DNA of 9,603 bases from Pseudomonadota bacterium. Lineage in GTDB: Bacteria; Pseudomonadota; Gammaproteobacteria; Burkholderiales; Burkholderiaceae_B. The translations under genes were made by a program, and so were the position numbers. The notes beneath the pieces were generated by a model that was not told where the DNA came from, ran no database searches, and saw nothing but the letters and a program-made list of their open reading frames with translations. The first letter of the stretch is position 1, and the number at the start of each line of letters is the position of its first letter. The DNA lies in assembly GCA_023432075.1 (NCBI GenBank), contig JAEYVD010000729.1:1-9603 (forward strand). Direction: 5' to 3'. Positions 1 to 6,873 of the stretch are shown piece after piece.

Positions 1-55
1 CGATCGCGACGTCCAGCGCCGTGTACGGCCCGGCCAGGTTCTCCGGCATGCTCAT
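1..55 (-). CDS. N-terminal fragment of an unidentified gene, cut by the window edge
   Basis: Only the first 18 codons are inside the window, reading MSMPENLAGPYTALDVAI from an ATG at 55-53. A strong Shine-Dalgarno (AAGGAG, minus strand of 62-67) sits 6 nt upstream, which makes this a convincing start. The gene begins 18 bp after the stop of the CoA-transferase gene on the same strand, so the two are probably one transcript. By context it may act on the acyl-CoA made by that enzyme (a lyase, dehydrogenase, hydratase or ligase), but 18 residues do not identify a family. The product is therefore left unassigned. Confidence 0.65.
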   Translation of the reverse strand, partial: MSMPENLAGPYTALDVAI

Positions 56-73
56 GTCTCTCTCCTTTGTTGT

Positions 74-1294
74 TCAGATGATCTTGCGGTCGCGATAGTC
101 CTGGATCTGCTCGGCGGACAGGCCCAGCTCGGCCAGCACGTCGGCGGTGTGCTGGCCCAGCAGCGGCGGCGCGGCATCGGCGCGCAGCGCCGAGCTGCCG
201 AATCGCAGCGGGTTCATCACCTGCGGCACCGATCCTGCGGCCGGATGCGGCAGGCGCCGCAGCATGCCGCGGTGCACGACCTGCGGGTCTTCGAAGACCT
301 CGGGCACGGTGTTGATCGACCCTGCCGGCACGCCCGCCTTTTTCAGCGCGGCCAGCCAGTGGGCGCGCGGCTGGGCGGCAAAGATGGCGTCCAGCACGGG
401 GTCCAGCGTGTCCTGATTGCGCACGCGCTGGCTGTTGGTGACGTAGCGCGGGTCCTGCGCCAGTTCGGGCTTGCCCAGCATGTCGCACAGCGTGGCGAAT
501 TGCCCGTCATTGCCCACCACGATGACGATGTCGCCATCGGCGCAGGCGAACGTGCGCTGCGGCTGGATGTTCGGGTGCGCGGTGCCCGTGCGGCGCGGCA
601 CCTTGTTGCCCAGCAGGAAGTTCATGGCCTGGTTGGCCAGCAGGCCCACCTGCACGTCCAGCATGGCGACGTCGATGTACTCGCCCTTGCCGGTCTGCGC
701 GCGGCGCAACAGCGCGGCCACGATGCCTAGCGCGGCGTACACGCCGGTGGTCAGGTCCACGATCGGCACGCCCACCTTCTGGGGCCCGCCGCCGGGCCGG
801 TCGTCGCGTTCGCCCGTGACGCTCATCAGGCCGCCCATCGCCTGGATCAGGAAGTCGTATGCGGGTTCGGAGGCGCGCGGTCCGGTCTGGCCGAAGCCGG
901 TGACCGAGCAATACACCAGGCGCGGATTGATCTTGGACAGCGACTCGTAGTCCAGCCCCATGCGCGCCAGCGTGCCGACCTTATAGTTCTCCAGCACCAC
1001 ATCCGCGTCGCGGCACAGGTCCTTGACCAGCGCCTGGCCTTCGGGCGTCTGCAGGTCCAGCGTGATGGAGCGCTTGCCGCGGTTGGTGGCAATGAAATAG
1101 GCGCCGTCCCGGGTGTCTTGGCCGTCTTCATCCTTCAGGAACGGCGGGCCCCAGGTGCGCGTGTCGTCGCCGTGGCCCGGCCGCTCGACCTTGATGACGT
1201 CAGCGCCCAGGTCGGCCAGGATCTGGCTGGCCCACGGACCGGCCAGGATACGGCTCAGGTCCAGCACTTTGAGATTCGATAACAGCGGCTGCAA
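74..1294 (-). CDS. Family III (CaiB/BaiF/Frc) CoA-transferase, TTG start
   Basis: Encodes 406 residues, the usual length for cytoplasmic family III CoA-transferases, which move CoA between carboxylic acids through an aspartyl-CoA intermediate. Family signatures seen are LAGPWASQILADLGADVIKVE (about 18-38), NRGKRSITLDL (71-81), the VTGFGQTGP segment (131-139) and AYDFLIQAMGGLMSVTG (145-161), where D147 aligns with the catalytic Asp of formyl-CoA transferase. The C-terminal half carries the usual small-domain pattern (GxVPAGSINTVPEVFEDPQV). The start codon is TTG: no ATG lies near the family's N-terminus, and AAGGAG (minus strand of 1301-1306) lies 6 nt before it. The donor and acceptor cannot be read from the sequence. 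Dicarboxylate users of this family (succinyl-CoA:hydroxymethylglutarate or itaconate type) fit the tricarboxylate neighbourhood, but that is inference. It is probably co-transcribed with the gene starting at 55. Confidence 0.92.
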   Translation of the reverse strand: MQPLLSNLKVLDLSRILAGPWASQILADLGADVIKVERPGHGDDTRTWGPPFLKDEDGQDTRDGAYFIATNRGKRSITLDLQTPEGQALVKDLCRDADVVLENYKVGTLARMGLDYESLSKINPRLVYCSVTGFGQTGPRASEPAYDFLIQAMGGLMSVTGERDDRPGGGPQKVGVPIVDLTTGVYAALGIVAALLRRAQTGKGEYIDVAMLDVQVGLLANQAMNFLLGNKVPRRTGTAHPNIQPQRTFACADGDIVIVVGNDGQFATLCDMLGKPELAQDPRYVTNSQRVRNQDTLDPVLDAIFAAQPRAHWLAALKKAGVPAGSINTVPEVFEDPQVVHRGMLRRLPHPAAGSVPQVMNPLRFGSSALRADAAPPLLGQHTADVLAELGLSAEQIQDYRDRKII

Positions 1295-1325
1295 AGCCTT
1301 CTCCTTGACTGCGGTATGTGCAGGC

Positions 1326-1331
1326 AGTCTA
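1326..1331 (-). promoter_or_regulatory. Possible -10 box for the CoA-transferase gene
   Basis: The minus strand reads TAGACT here, which would start transcription near 1319 and give a leader of about 25 nt containing the Shine-Dalgarno at 1301-1306. No recognisable -35 hexamer lies 16-18 bp further upstream. The call rests on position and on similar TAGRNT boxes before other genes in the window. Confidence 0.3.
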
Positions 1332-1439
1332 GGAGTTGGCGGGCGCGGCGGGAGGGGCCCGCGGGCGCAAAGCTGTTATGCGGTTCGGGCCGTCACAGCG
1401 GCGGGAAGGTATCCAGCACGCCGGGCGGGTGCGGCGGCG

Positions 1440-1604
1440 TCAGCGCCCGGTATCGGGATAATTGGGCCCCGCGTCATGGAAGCCGCCCGAGCTGTAGGGA
1501 TTGACCGCGCCGGGGTGGGGCGGTCCGCCGGGGCCGGCGCCGCAGCCGGCCAGGAGCAGTGCCGCGGCAAGGAGAGAAAGCAGGCGCGTCGGGAAGGATT
1601 TCAT
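1440..1604 (-). CDS. Small Gly/Pro-rich lipoprotein, 54 residues
   Basis: The product begins MKSFPTRLLSLLAAALLLAG and then C21. This is a textbook lipoprotein signal: charged n-region (K2, R7), a hydrophobic stretch at 8-19 and the lipobox L-A-G-C with C21 as the lipidated residue. The residue after it is Gly, not Asp, so by the enterobacterial rule it would go to the outer membrane. The mature part is only 34 residues, rich in Gly and Pro (CGAGPGGPPHPGAVNPYSSG and onward), with no recognisable domain. AGGAG lies 6 nt before the ATG, which supports translation from here rather than from longer in-frame reading upstream. The gene follows the TPR-protein gene by 56 bp on the same strand, so the two may form an operon. 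The function is unknown; similar tiny lipoproteins are common and mostly uncharacterised. Confidence 0.8.
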   Translation of the reverse strand: MKSFPTRLLSLLAAALLLAGCGAGPGGPPHPGAVNPYSSGGFHDAGPNYPDTGR

Positions 1605-1660
1605 AAAGGTCTCCTGCGGCTGCCCCTCGGCAGGCGCGTGGCTCGCAGCATATGGGCGGA

Positions 1661-3097
1661 TTATAGGCTTGCCGTCTTCGCCTTGATCCGCGGTTTCGCG
1701 CAGCGCGCGCGATAGGCATCCACTGCGTCGGAGTCCGCAGCCTGAAAGTAGGGGTGCGGGTATCCCGCCTCGCGCAAGGCGGCGTGCATGCGCACGCCCC
1801 ACACGCACTCGCGCTGCGCCTCGTCCCAGAGCCGCGTGGCCTGGTCCCGTTGGCCGCTACGCCACAGCGCAAGGCCGTAGTCGGCCACCATCTCCTCGTC
1901 GCGCGGCAGGTCGCGGTAAGCCGTGTGCATCAGGCGCAGGCCTTCGGCGGTCTGGCCGCGCAGGGCCAGGATCCACCCCAGCGTGCCCTGGTTGTACGGA
2001 CGCGGGCCGACGCGGTCCAGCGAGCGGCGGGCCTGCTCCTCGGCTTGCGGCAGGTAGTCCGGGAAGTCCGCCAGGTAGTAGGCCGTGTTGTTCGCCAGGT
2101 CCACTGCGTTGGCGGTACGCGCGCCGCGTTTTCCGGCGGCGCGCTCCTGCAGGACGTTCGAATCCTGCAACACCAGATCCGGCATGCCCAGCAGCCGCGC
2201 CACGTCCAGCCGCTTGCGCCGCTCGGCCGGGTCGACGGGCTTGAACATGTCCGGAAATGGCCGCTGGCGTGCTTGCAGCAGCCAATGGCGCGCCAGGTCG
2301 GGCTGGCCCGCGGCCAGCAGCAGGCGCGCCAGGTCCAGCTTCTGGTCGGCGCTACGCGTGCAGCGCATGCCGTCGATCAGGGCGCGGGCGCCTTCGCCGT
2401 CGTTCCGGGCGAACGCGCGGTTGACGGCGTCCAGCTCGGCAAAGCACGGCCCGTCGCGCGTGACCTGCGCGTCGATGTGCAGCGAGATCGCACCAGCCGG
2501 CACGTCGTGGCTGAAGTAGGCCGTCGCGCCCTGGCGGTTGGTGTAGCCCAGGTCCACCCAGGGTTCGCCCCAACGCTGGCGCATGGTCATGATGTAGGGC
2601 CAGCCGGGCAAGGGCTCGGGTGAGCCGCTACTGTGCAGTTGAAAGAAGTGGCCCCACGGGCCATCCCCGATGCGGCGGATCAGGGTGAAGTCGTCCTCCG
2701 CGTGCGGCAGCGTCGTCCGGATCGGCACCGTGCGTCCCTCGCCATCGGTGATGCCGTGCAGGATGCCATCGCCGGAAGGCGTATCGAGGATGGCGTCGTC
2801 CTTGCCGGTGACGAAGGCGCGGTAAGGCGTGTGGGGCGCGGGGGCGGCGCGCTTGCCGTCCCACAGCGTCAGCGTCAGGCTGCGCGTGGTGAGCAGGGTG
2901 TCAGCCGCCGGCGCCGCCGGGGTGCCGGATACCGCTTGCGCGGCATCCTGGCCCGCAGCGTGCGCGGCCGGACCGGTCAGCCACGCTGCGGCGGCCAGGC
3001 ATGACGCCGCGGCCCCCATGCGCCAATCTGCGCGGGCCGGGATGAGGCGGCGATGGAAAGTGGCGGATTGTCCGGAACGTTGCTGCGGGTGCTTCAT
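1661..3097 (-). CDS. Exported TPR-like protein of unknown function
   Basis: From the chosen ATG the product has 478 residues. Residues 27-48 (MGAAASCLAAAAWLTGPAAHAA) form a hydrophobic segment ending in an AxA cleavage motif after a long basic n-region, so export to the periplasm or beyond is likely. Residues about 66-210 look like a beta-rich domain, including HGITDGEGRT at 112-121 and several aromatic turns. The segment at about 235-280 and residues 332-430 look helical and TPR-like (for example NTAYYLADFPDYLPQAEEQARRSL and LGWILALRGQTAEGL). Two cysteines flank the middle segment (C218, C246) and could form a disulfide. The start is uncertain: the frame stays open to an ATG at 3271, with other ATGs at 3196 and 3019, and none has a good Shine-Dalgarno. 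The ATG at 3097 gives a plausible Lys-containing signal sequence. The GxTDxxGRT turn recalls type VI secretion-associated proteins, but that is only a resemblance. It may be co-transcribed with the small lipoprotein gene 56 bp downstream. Confidence 0.78.
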   Translation of the reverse strand: MKHPQQRSGQSATFHRRLIPARADWRMGAAASCLAAAAWLTGPAAHAAGQDAAQAVSGTPAAPAADTLLTTRSLTLTLWDGKRAAPAPHTPYRAFVTGKDDAILDTPSGDGILHGITDGEGRTVPIRTTLPHAEDDFTLIRRIGDGPWGHFFQLHSSGSPEPLPGWPYIMTMRQRWGEPWVDLGYTNRQGATAYFSHDVPAGAISLHIDAQVTRDGPCFAELDAVNRAFARNDGEGARALIDGMRCTRSADQKLDLARLLLAAGQPDLARHWLLQARQRPFPDMFKPVDPAERRKRLDVARLLGMPDLVLQDSNVLQERAAGKRGARTANAVDLANNTAYYLADFPDYLPQAEEQARRSLDRVGPRPYNQGTLGWILALRGQTAEGLRLMHTAYRDLPRDEEMVADYGLALWRSGQRDQATRLWDEAQRECVWGVRMHAALREAGYPHPYFQAADSDAVDAYRARCAKPRIKAKTASL

Positions 3098-3188
3098 GGA
3101 GACTGCCAGTGGCGCCGGGCGCGGCGGGCGCCAAGGCGGTATGGGGGGACCTGCGGGGCAGGGCGCCGCCTTGCGGACGCGAGGCGGA

Positions 3189-3201
3189 TTGTGCATCACA
3201 A
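3189..3201. promoter_or_regulatory. Small dyad in the divergent intergenic region, possible operator
   Basis: TTGTG-CAT-CACAA is a perfect 5+5 inverted repeat, also in T-N11-A format. It lies in the 180-bp gap between the TPR-protein gene (minus) and the membrane-protein gene (plus). Apart from it, this gap holds no convincing promoter. Repeats this short occur by chance several times in a window of this size, so the call is weak. It also resembles a CRP half-site pair, but the spacer is too short for CRP. Confidence 0.25.
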
Positions 3202-3277
3202 ATCTGTTCCACGCCCCGGCCAGCGCTCGGCAGGAACGTATGGCATCCTCCCGCCACGCCTTTGCCGCCATCCGCTC

Positions 3278-3709
3278 ATGCCCAAACTCCTAGCGCGAAC
3301 CCTCGACCTGCTTCTCCTGTCCTTCGCCGCCGCGCTTTTTGGCGCTTGCCTGACTTCCGTGCTGACGACCGGCGCCTACGGCTGGGTCGTCCCCGTCGCG
3401 CCCTACAGCTATGAAGCCCGCGACTTCTACGCCCAGGCGGTCCTGGCCGGCCTGGCAGGCGTCATCGTGCTGATCCTGGCCGAGCGCCCGGCCCCATTGC
3501 GGCGATCCACGCCCTGGCGCCTGCTCGCGACCTTTGCCGCGGCCCTGCTGGCCCTGTACCTGGCGCCGCCGTCGCCGCAAGTGTTTGGCAACACCTGGGC
3601 GCCCGGCGAGGCGGCACGCGAGCTGTTCCTGGCGCAATGGCTTATGGTGCTGCCCATTGCGGTGGCGGCAACCGCGCTGCGGTGGGGATTGCACCGGGTT
3701 TTGCGCTAG
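3278..3709 (+). CDS. Four-helix inner-membrane protein of unknown function
   Basis: Encodes 143 residues starting MPKLLARTLDLLLL. Four hydrophobic segments are visible at about 8-32, 52-68, 80-97 and 118-136, joined by short polar loops. One of these, at about 37-52, contains PVAPYSYEARDFY, and another, at about 98-117, is proline- and charge-containing. This fits a small polytopic inner-membrane protein; I recognise no family motif. The ATG at 3278 has no clear Shine-Dalgarno. The frame is open for 225 nt upstream, but that part has coding-unlike Arg/Gly-rich composition, and this start puts a Lys/Arg cluster before the first helix. It is divergent from the TPR gene. Its stop codon overlaps the putative -10 box of the downstream GST gene. 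Confidence 0.72.
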   Translation: MPKLLARTLDLLLLSFAAALFGACLTSVLTTGAYGWVVPVAPYSYEARDFYAQAVLAGLAGVIVLILAERPAPLRRSTPWRLLATFAAALLALYLAPPSPQVFGNTWAPGEAARELFLAQWLMVLPIAVAATALRWGLHRVLR

Positions 3710-3712
3710 GAT
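3707..3712 (+). promoter_or_regulatory. Putative -10 box for the GST-LysR gene pair
   Basis: TAGGAT begins exactly on the TAG stop codon of the membrane-protein gene (3707-3709). Initiation would fall near 3719, giving a leader of about 33 nt with the GST Shine-Dalgarno (GGAGAAA, 3739-3745). No good -35 hexamer is present at normal spacing, so the promoter is either weak or activator-dependent, or the match is fortuitous. Confidence 0.35.
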
Positions 3713-3751
3713 TGTCGTCACCCAACCCCGCCTGCCCCGGAGAAACCCCGC

Positions 3752-4450
3752 ATGTCCTCTCTAGACGACTTTGCCATCACCAAGAAGTGGCCCGCCCAGC
3801 ACCCCGACCGCATCCAGCTTTATTCGCTGCCGACGCCCAACGGCGTGAAGGCGTCGATCATGCTGGAAGAGACGGGTCTGCCCTACGAGGTCCACAGTGT
3901 CGCCTTCGATACCAAGGATCAGTTCACGCCCGAGTTCCTGTCGCTCAGCCCGAACAACAAGATTCCGGCCATCCTCGACCCGAACGGGCCGGACGGCAAG
4001 CCGCTGGGCCTGTTCGAGTCCGGCGCGATCCTGGTGTACCTGGCCAGCAAGGCCGGCAAGTTCATTCCGGCCGACGCGGCCGGACGCTTTGAAACGCTGC
4101 AATGGGTGATGTTCCAGATGGGCGGCATCGGACCGATGTTCGGCCAGCTGGGCTTTTTCCATCGGTTCGCGGGCAAGGACTACGAGGACAAGCGGCCGCG
4201 TGACCGGTACGTCGACGAGTCCAAGCGCCTGCTGACGGTGCTGGACCAGCGCCTGCAAGGGCGCGACTGGGTGATGGGCGACCAATACACCATCGCCGAT
4301 ATCGCGATCTTTCCCTGGGTGCGCAACCTGGTGGGGTTCTACGACGCCGGCGATCTCGTCGGGTTTTCGTCGTTCAAGAACGTCGCGCGTGTGCTGGACG
4401 CCTTCGTTGCGCGCCCGGCGGTCGCCAAGGGACTGACCATCCCGGGCTGA
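3752..4450 (+). CDS. Nu-class glutathione S-transferase (YfcG/Ure2-like)
   Basis: Encodes 232 residues. The thioredoxin-fold half carries IQLYSLPTPNG (21-31); T28 and N30 match the Thr/Asn pair that holds glutathione in E. coli YfcG. It also carries SPNNKIPAILDP (66-77, cis-Pro at 72) and LFESGAI (87-93), where E89 and S90 bind the gamma-glutamyl end. The helical half has LQWVMFQMGGIGPMFGQ (116-132) and the N-capping TIADID-type motif (T180, D183). Nu-class enzymes such as YfcG act as cytosolic glutathione-dependent disulfide oxidoreductases and peroxidases; the substrate here is unknown. The roughly 20-residue N-terminal extension ahead of the fold is longer than in YfcG but is preceded by GGAGA at good spacing, so I keep this start. 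The stop lies 3 bp before the LysR gene, implying a shared transcript and probably coupled translation. Confidence 0.92.
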   Translation: MSSLDDFAITKKWPAQHPDRIQLYSLPTPNGVKASIMLEETGLPYEVHSVAFDTKDQFTPEFLSLSPNNKIPAILDPNGPDGKPLGLFESGAILVYLASKAGKFIPADAAGRFETLQWVMFQMGGIGPMFGQLGFFHRFAGKDYEDKRPRDRYVDESKRLLTVLDQRLQGRDWVMGDQYTIADIAIFPWVRNLVGFYDAGDLVGFSSFKNVARVLDAFVARPAVAKGLTIPG

Positions 4451-4453
4451 CCC

Positions 4454-5380
4454 ATGGAACTGCGCCAGCTTCGTTACTTTGTGCGGGTGGTCGAGGCAGG
4501 CAGCATCGGCCGGGCGGCCATGTCGATCGGCATGGTCACCTCGGCGCTCAGCCAGCAGATCAGCCGCCTTGAAGGCGAGCTGTCCACGCGCCTCTTGCAG
4601 CGCAGCGCCAGCGGCGTCGTGCCCACGGACGCGGGGCTGGCGTTCTTCCGGCAGGCGCAACTGGCCCTGCGCCACGCCGACGACGCCGTCCAGGCCGCCC
4701 AGCAGGCGCGGCTGGCGGGCCACGTCAGCGTCGGCCTGCCGTCCACCACGGCCGCCGTGCTGGGGGCGCCGTTCCTGCAGGCCATGAACGAGCGCTACCC
4801 CGATATCCGGCTGCACCTGGTCGAGGCGTTGTCCGGGCATCTGACCGACATGCTCAACGGCCGCCTGCTGGACCTGGCCATCGTGTTCCACGCCGAATCC
4901 GCGCGCCGCTGGAGCGTGATGCCGCTGCTGGACGAACCCCTGTTCCTGTTCGCCCGGCCCGACATGCCCGGCGTGCCGTTTGGTGACACGACGCGGCTGG
5001 AGGCAATTGCCGACCTGCCGCTGGTGCTGCCCAGCGGCCGCCACGGCCTGCGGGCGCTGGTCAACAACGCGTTCCAGCAATTGGGGCGCACGCCCCGGGT
5101 GGTGGCCGAGGTCGACGGCCTGTCGCTGCTCATGGACGTGGTGCGGCAGGGCGGGGCGGCCACGATCCAGCCCAGCTCGGCCACCGCGCGCATCGCACCC
5201 GGCCAGTTGCAGATGGCCCGTATTGACGATGCCCACCTGTTTCGCTCCAACCTGCTCGCCAGCCTGTCGGACGAGGAGCTGTCGCCCGCGGCGCTGGCCG
5301 CCCGCCTGGTCATGGCCGATGTCTCCCGCACCCTGGCGCGGGAGGGCAAATGGGCGGTGGTGACTCTTCACGAATCGTGA
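4454..5380 (+). CDS. LysR-type transcriptional regulator, likely controller of the tcu operon
   Basis: Encodes 308 residues, typical of the family. The N-terminal winged helix-turn-helix (about 1-60) begins MELRQLRYFVRVVEAGSIGR and continues through SALSQQISRLEGELSTRLLQR and a PTDAG turn. A linker helix follows at about 62-90. The effector-binding domain starts at GHVSVGLPSTTAAVL and extends to about 290. Members of this family bind an inducer and activate a nearby promoter. The gene is in the same direction as tcuA and ends 77 bp before it, matching the role of TcuR, the LysR regulator of tricarballylate genes in Salmonella. Orthology to TcuR is inferred from position and family only. Translation starts 3 bp after the GST stop, so the regulator is probably made from the GST transcript. 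Its stop codon lies inside the dyad at 5367-5381. Confidence 0.9.
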   Translation: MELRQLRYFVRVVEAGSIGRAAMSIGMVTSALSQQISRLEGELSTRLLQRSASGVVPTDAGLAFFRQAQLALRHADDAVQAAQQARLAGHVSVGLPSTTAAVLGAPFLQAMNERYPDIRLHLVEALSGHLTDMLNGRLLDLAIVFHAESARRWSVMPLLDEPLFLFARPDMPGVPFGDTTRLEAIADLPLVLPSGRHGLRALVNNAFQQLGRTPRVVAEVDGLSLLMDVVRQGGAATIQPSSATARIAPGQLQMARIDDAHLFRSNLLASLSDEELSPAALAARLVMADVSRTLAREGKWAVVTLHES

Positions 5381-5381
5381 A
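5367..5381. promoter_or_regulatory. Predicted LysR-regulator binding site upstream of tcuA
   Basis: TTCACGA-A-TCGTGAA is a perfect 7+7 inverted repeat around a single base and includes the T-N11-A core (T5368, A5380) typical of LysR recognition sites. It overlaps the last codons and the TGA stop of the LysR gene. Its centre (5374) is about 64 bp upstream of the transcription start predicted from the -10 box at 5426-5431, matching the usual -65 position of LysR recognition sites. It is AT-richer than its surroundings. Confidence 0.6.
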
Positions 5382-5425
5382 CACCCGTTGACGCCCGCCT
5401 GATATCGCAGCGCCGCGCCCCTGCG

Positions 5426-5431
5426 TAGAGT
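5426..5431 (+). promoter_or_regulatory. Putative -10 box of the tcu operon
   Basis: TAGAGT would start transcription near 5438, leaving a leader of about 20 nt that still contains the tcuA ribosome site (GGGGAAG, 5446-5452). The hexamer 17 bp upstream is not -35-like, as expected for an activator-dependent promoter. A TTGACG at 5388-5393 lies 32 bp away, too far to pair with this box. CCCC at 5435-5438 could pair with GGGG at 5446-5449 and partly mask the ribosome site. Confidence 0.45.
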
Positions 5432-5457
5432 CTGCCCCTTGAACTGGGGAAGATGGC

Positions 5458-6873
5458 ATGGTTGACGTCTTGGTGATTGGTGGGGGCAATGCGGCGCTGT
5501 GCGCGGCCCTGATGGCGCGCGAAGCCGGCGCCAGCGTGCTGCTGCTGGAAGCGGCGCCAAAGGAATGGCGGGGCGGAAACTCGCAGCACACGCGCAACCT
5601 GCGCTGCATGCATGATGCGCCGCAGGACGTGCTGATCGACGCGTATCCCGAAGAAGAATACTGGCAGGACCTGCTCAAGGTGACGGGCGGGCAGACCAAC
5701 GAACACCTGGCGCGGCTGGTCATCCGCGAATCCTCCACCTGCCGCGACTGGATGCGCCGCCACGGCGTGAACTTCCAGCCGCCGCTGTCGGGCGCGCTGC
5801 ACGTGGCCCGCACCAATGCATTCTTCATGGGCGGCGGCAAGGCGCTGGTCAATGCCTATTACCGCAGCGCCGAAGCGCTGGGCGTACAGGTCCGCTACAA
5901 CGCGCCGGTCGATTCGCTGGAGCTGGACAACGGCCGCTTCGTGGCCGCGCGCATCGGCGCCGAACGCATCGAGGCCCGCGCCTGTGTGCTGGCCGCGGGC
6001 GGCTTCGAGTCCAACCGCGAATGGCTGCGCGAGGCCTGGGGCCAGAACGAGCGCGGCGAGTGGCCGGCCGACAACTTCCTGATCCGCGGCACGCGCTTCA
6101 ACATGGGCGTGCTGCTCAAGTTCATGCTGGACGCCGGCGCCGACGGCATCGGCGATCCTTCGCAATCGCACTGCGTGGCGATCGACGCCCGCGCGCCGCT
6201 GTACGACGGCGGCATCTGCACGCGCATCGATTGCGTGTCGCTGGGCGTGGTCGTCAACCGCGACGCCGAGCGCTTCTATGACGAAGGCGAGGACTTCTGG
6301 CCCAAGCGCTACGCGATCTGGGGCCGCCTGACCGCCATGCAGCCCGGCCAGATCGCCTATTCCATCATTGACGCCAAGGCGATCGGCCGCTTCATGCCGC
6401 CGGTGTTTCCGGGCGTGAAGGCCGACACGCTGCCCGAGCTGGCCGAAAAACTGGGCCTCGATCCGGCCACCTTCGCCAAGACCATCGGCGACTACAACGC
6501 CGCCTGCCGCGTGGGCAAGTTCGACCACACGGCGCTGGACGACTGCCATACCGAAGGCGTGACGCCCGCCAAGACGCACTGGGCGCGCCCGATCGACACC
6601 GCGCCGTTCTACGGCTATGCGCTACGGCCCGGCATCACCTTTACCTATCTGGGCCTGAAGGTGGACGACACCGCCGCGGTCCGGTTCAACGACACGCCCA
6701 GCGGCAACCTCTTTGTCGCCGGCGAAATGATGGCCGGCAACGTGCTGGGCAAGGGCTATACCGCCGGGGTGGGCATGTCCATCGGCACGGCATTTGGCCG
6801 CATTGCCGGCACCCGCGCCGCGGCGGCGGCGCTCAGCCAGAAACATGCGGGAGCACACCATGAAGCAGCTTGA
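5458..6873 (+). CDS. tcuA: FAD-dependent tricarballylate dehydrogenase TcuA
   Basis: Encodes 471 residues, close to characterised TcuA. The N-terminal dinucleotide fold reads [20 protein letters not shown] (4-23), with E31 at the ribose-binding position, followed by [11 protein letters not shown] (37-47), a FAD-contacting loop in the fumarate reductase/succinate dehydrogenase flavoprotein superfamily. The C-terminal FAD motif [21 protein letters not shown] covers about 417-437. TcuA oxidises tricarballylate to cis-aconitate, which then enters the TCA cycle. It is a cytoplasmic protein that needs TcuB to reoxidise its FADH2. The gene is followed by tcuB with a 14-bp overlap and lies just downstream of a LysR gene, as expected for a tcu locus. 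GGGGAAG sits 5 nt before the ATG. An alternative but less likely reading is a related flavoprotein acting on another tricarboxylate or dicarboxylate. Confidence 0.9.
   Translation: MVDVLVIGGGNAALCAALMAREAGASVLLLEAAPKEWRGGNSQHTRNLRCMHDAPQDVLIDAYPEEEYWQDLLKVTGGQTNEHLARLVIRESSTCRDWMRRHGVNFQPPLSGALHVARTNAFFMGGGKALVNAYYRSAEALGVQVRYNAPVDSLELDNGRFVAARIGAERIEARACVLAAGGFESNREWLREAWGQNERGEWPADNFLIRGTRFNMGVLLKFMLDAGADGIGDPSQSHCVAIDARAPLYDGGICTRIDCVSLGVVVNRDAERFYDEGEDFWPKRYAIWGRLTAMQPGQIAYSIIDAKAIGRFMPPVFPGVKADTLPELAEKLGLDPATFAKTIGDYNAACRVGKFDHTALDDCHTEGVTPAKTHWARPIDTAPFYGYALRPGITFTYLGLKVDDTAAVRFNDTPSGNLFVAGEMMAGNVLGKGYTAGVGMSIGTAFGRIAGTRAAAAALSQKHAGAHHEAA

Noticed and set aside
1418..1440. Possible terminator after the small lipoprotein gene (ACGCCG/CGGCGT, 11-nt loop)
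   Set aside because: The stem is only 6 bp, its first base lies in the stop codon, and no T-run follows on the minus strand. GC-rich DNA gives many such matches.
1754..2623. 289-codon plus-strand open frame opposite the TPR-protein gene
   Set aside because: The minus-strand frame has a signal sequence and coherent TPR-like helices. The plus-strand product is a Gln/Val/Arg-rich shadow without motifs.
3034..3097. Twin-arginine (Tat) signal in the TPR protein (FHRRLIP)
   Set aside because: The residues after the two arginines do not match the Tat consensus, and the hydrophobic segment begins too far downstream.
5388..5393. TTGACG as -35 box for the tcu promoter
   Set aside because: The spacing to TAGAGT at 5426 is 32 bp, far beyond the 16-18 bp needed, and no -10 box lies at the right distance.
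3761..5560. 599-codon open frame on the minus strand
   Set aside because: It lies opposite the GST and LysR genes and the start of tcuA, which have clear family motifs. Its product is a His/Gln/Arg/Ala-rich mixture without domains, as expected of the antisense frame of GC-rich genes.
5368..6579. 403-codon open frame on the minus strand opposite tcuA
   Set aside because: It is antisense to a strongly conserved flavoprotein gene, and it lacks a ribosome site and domain motifs.
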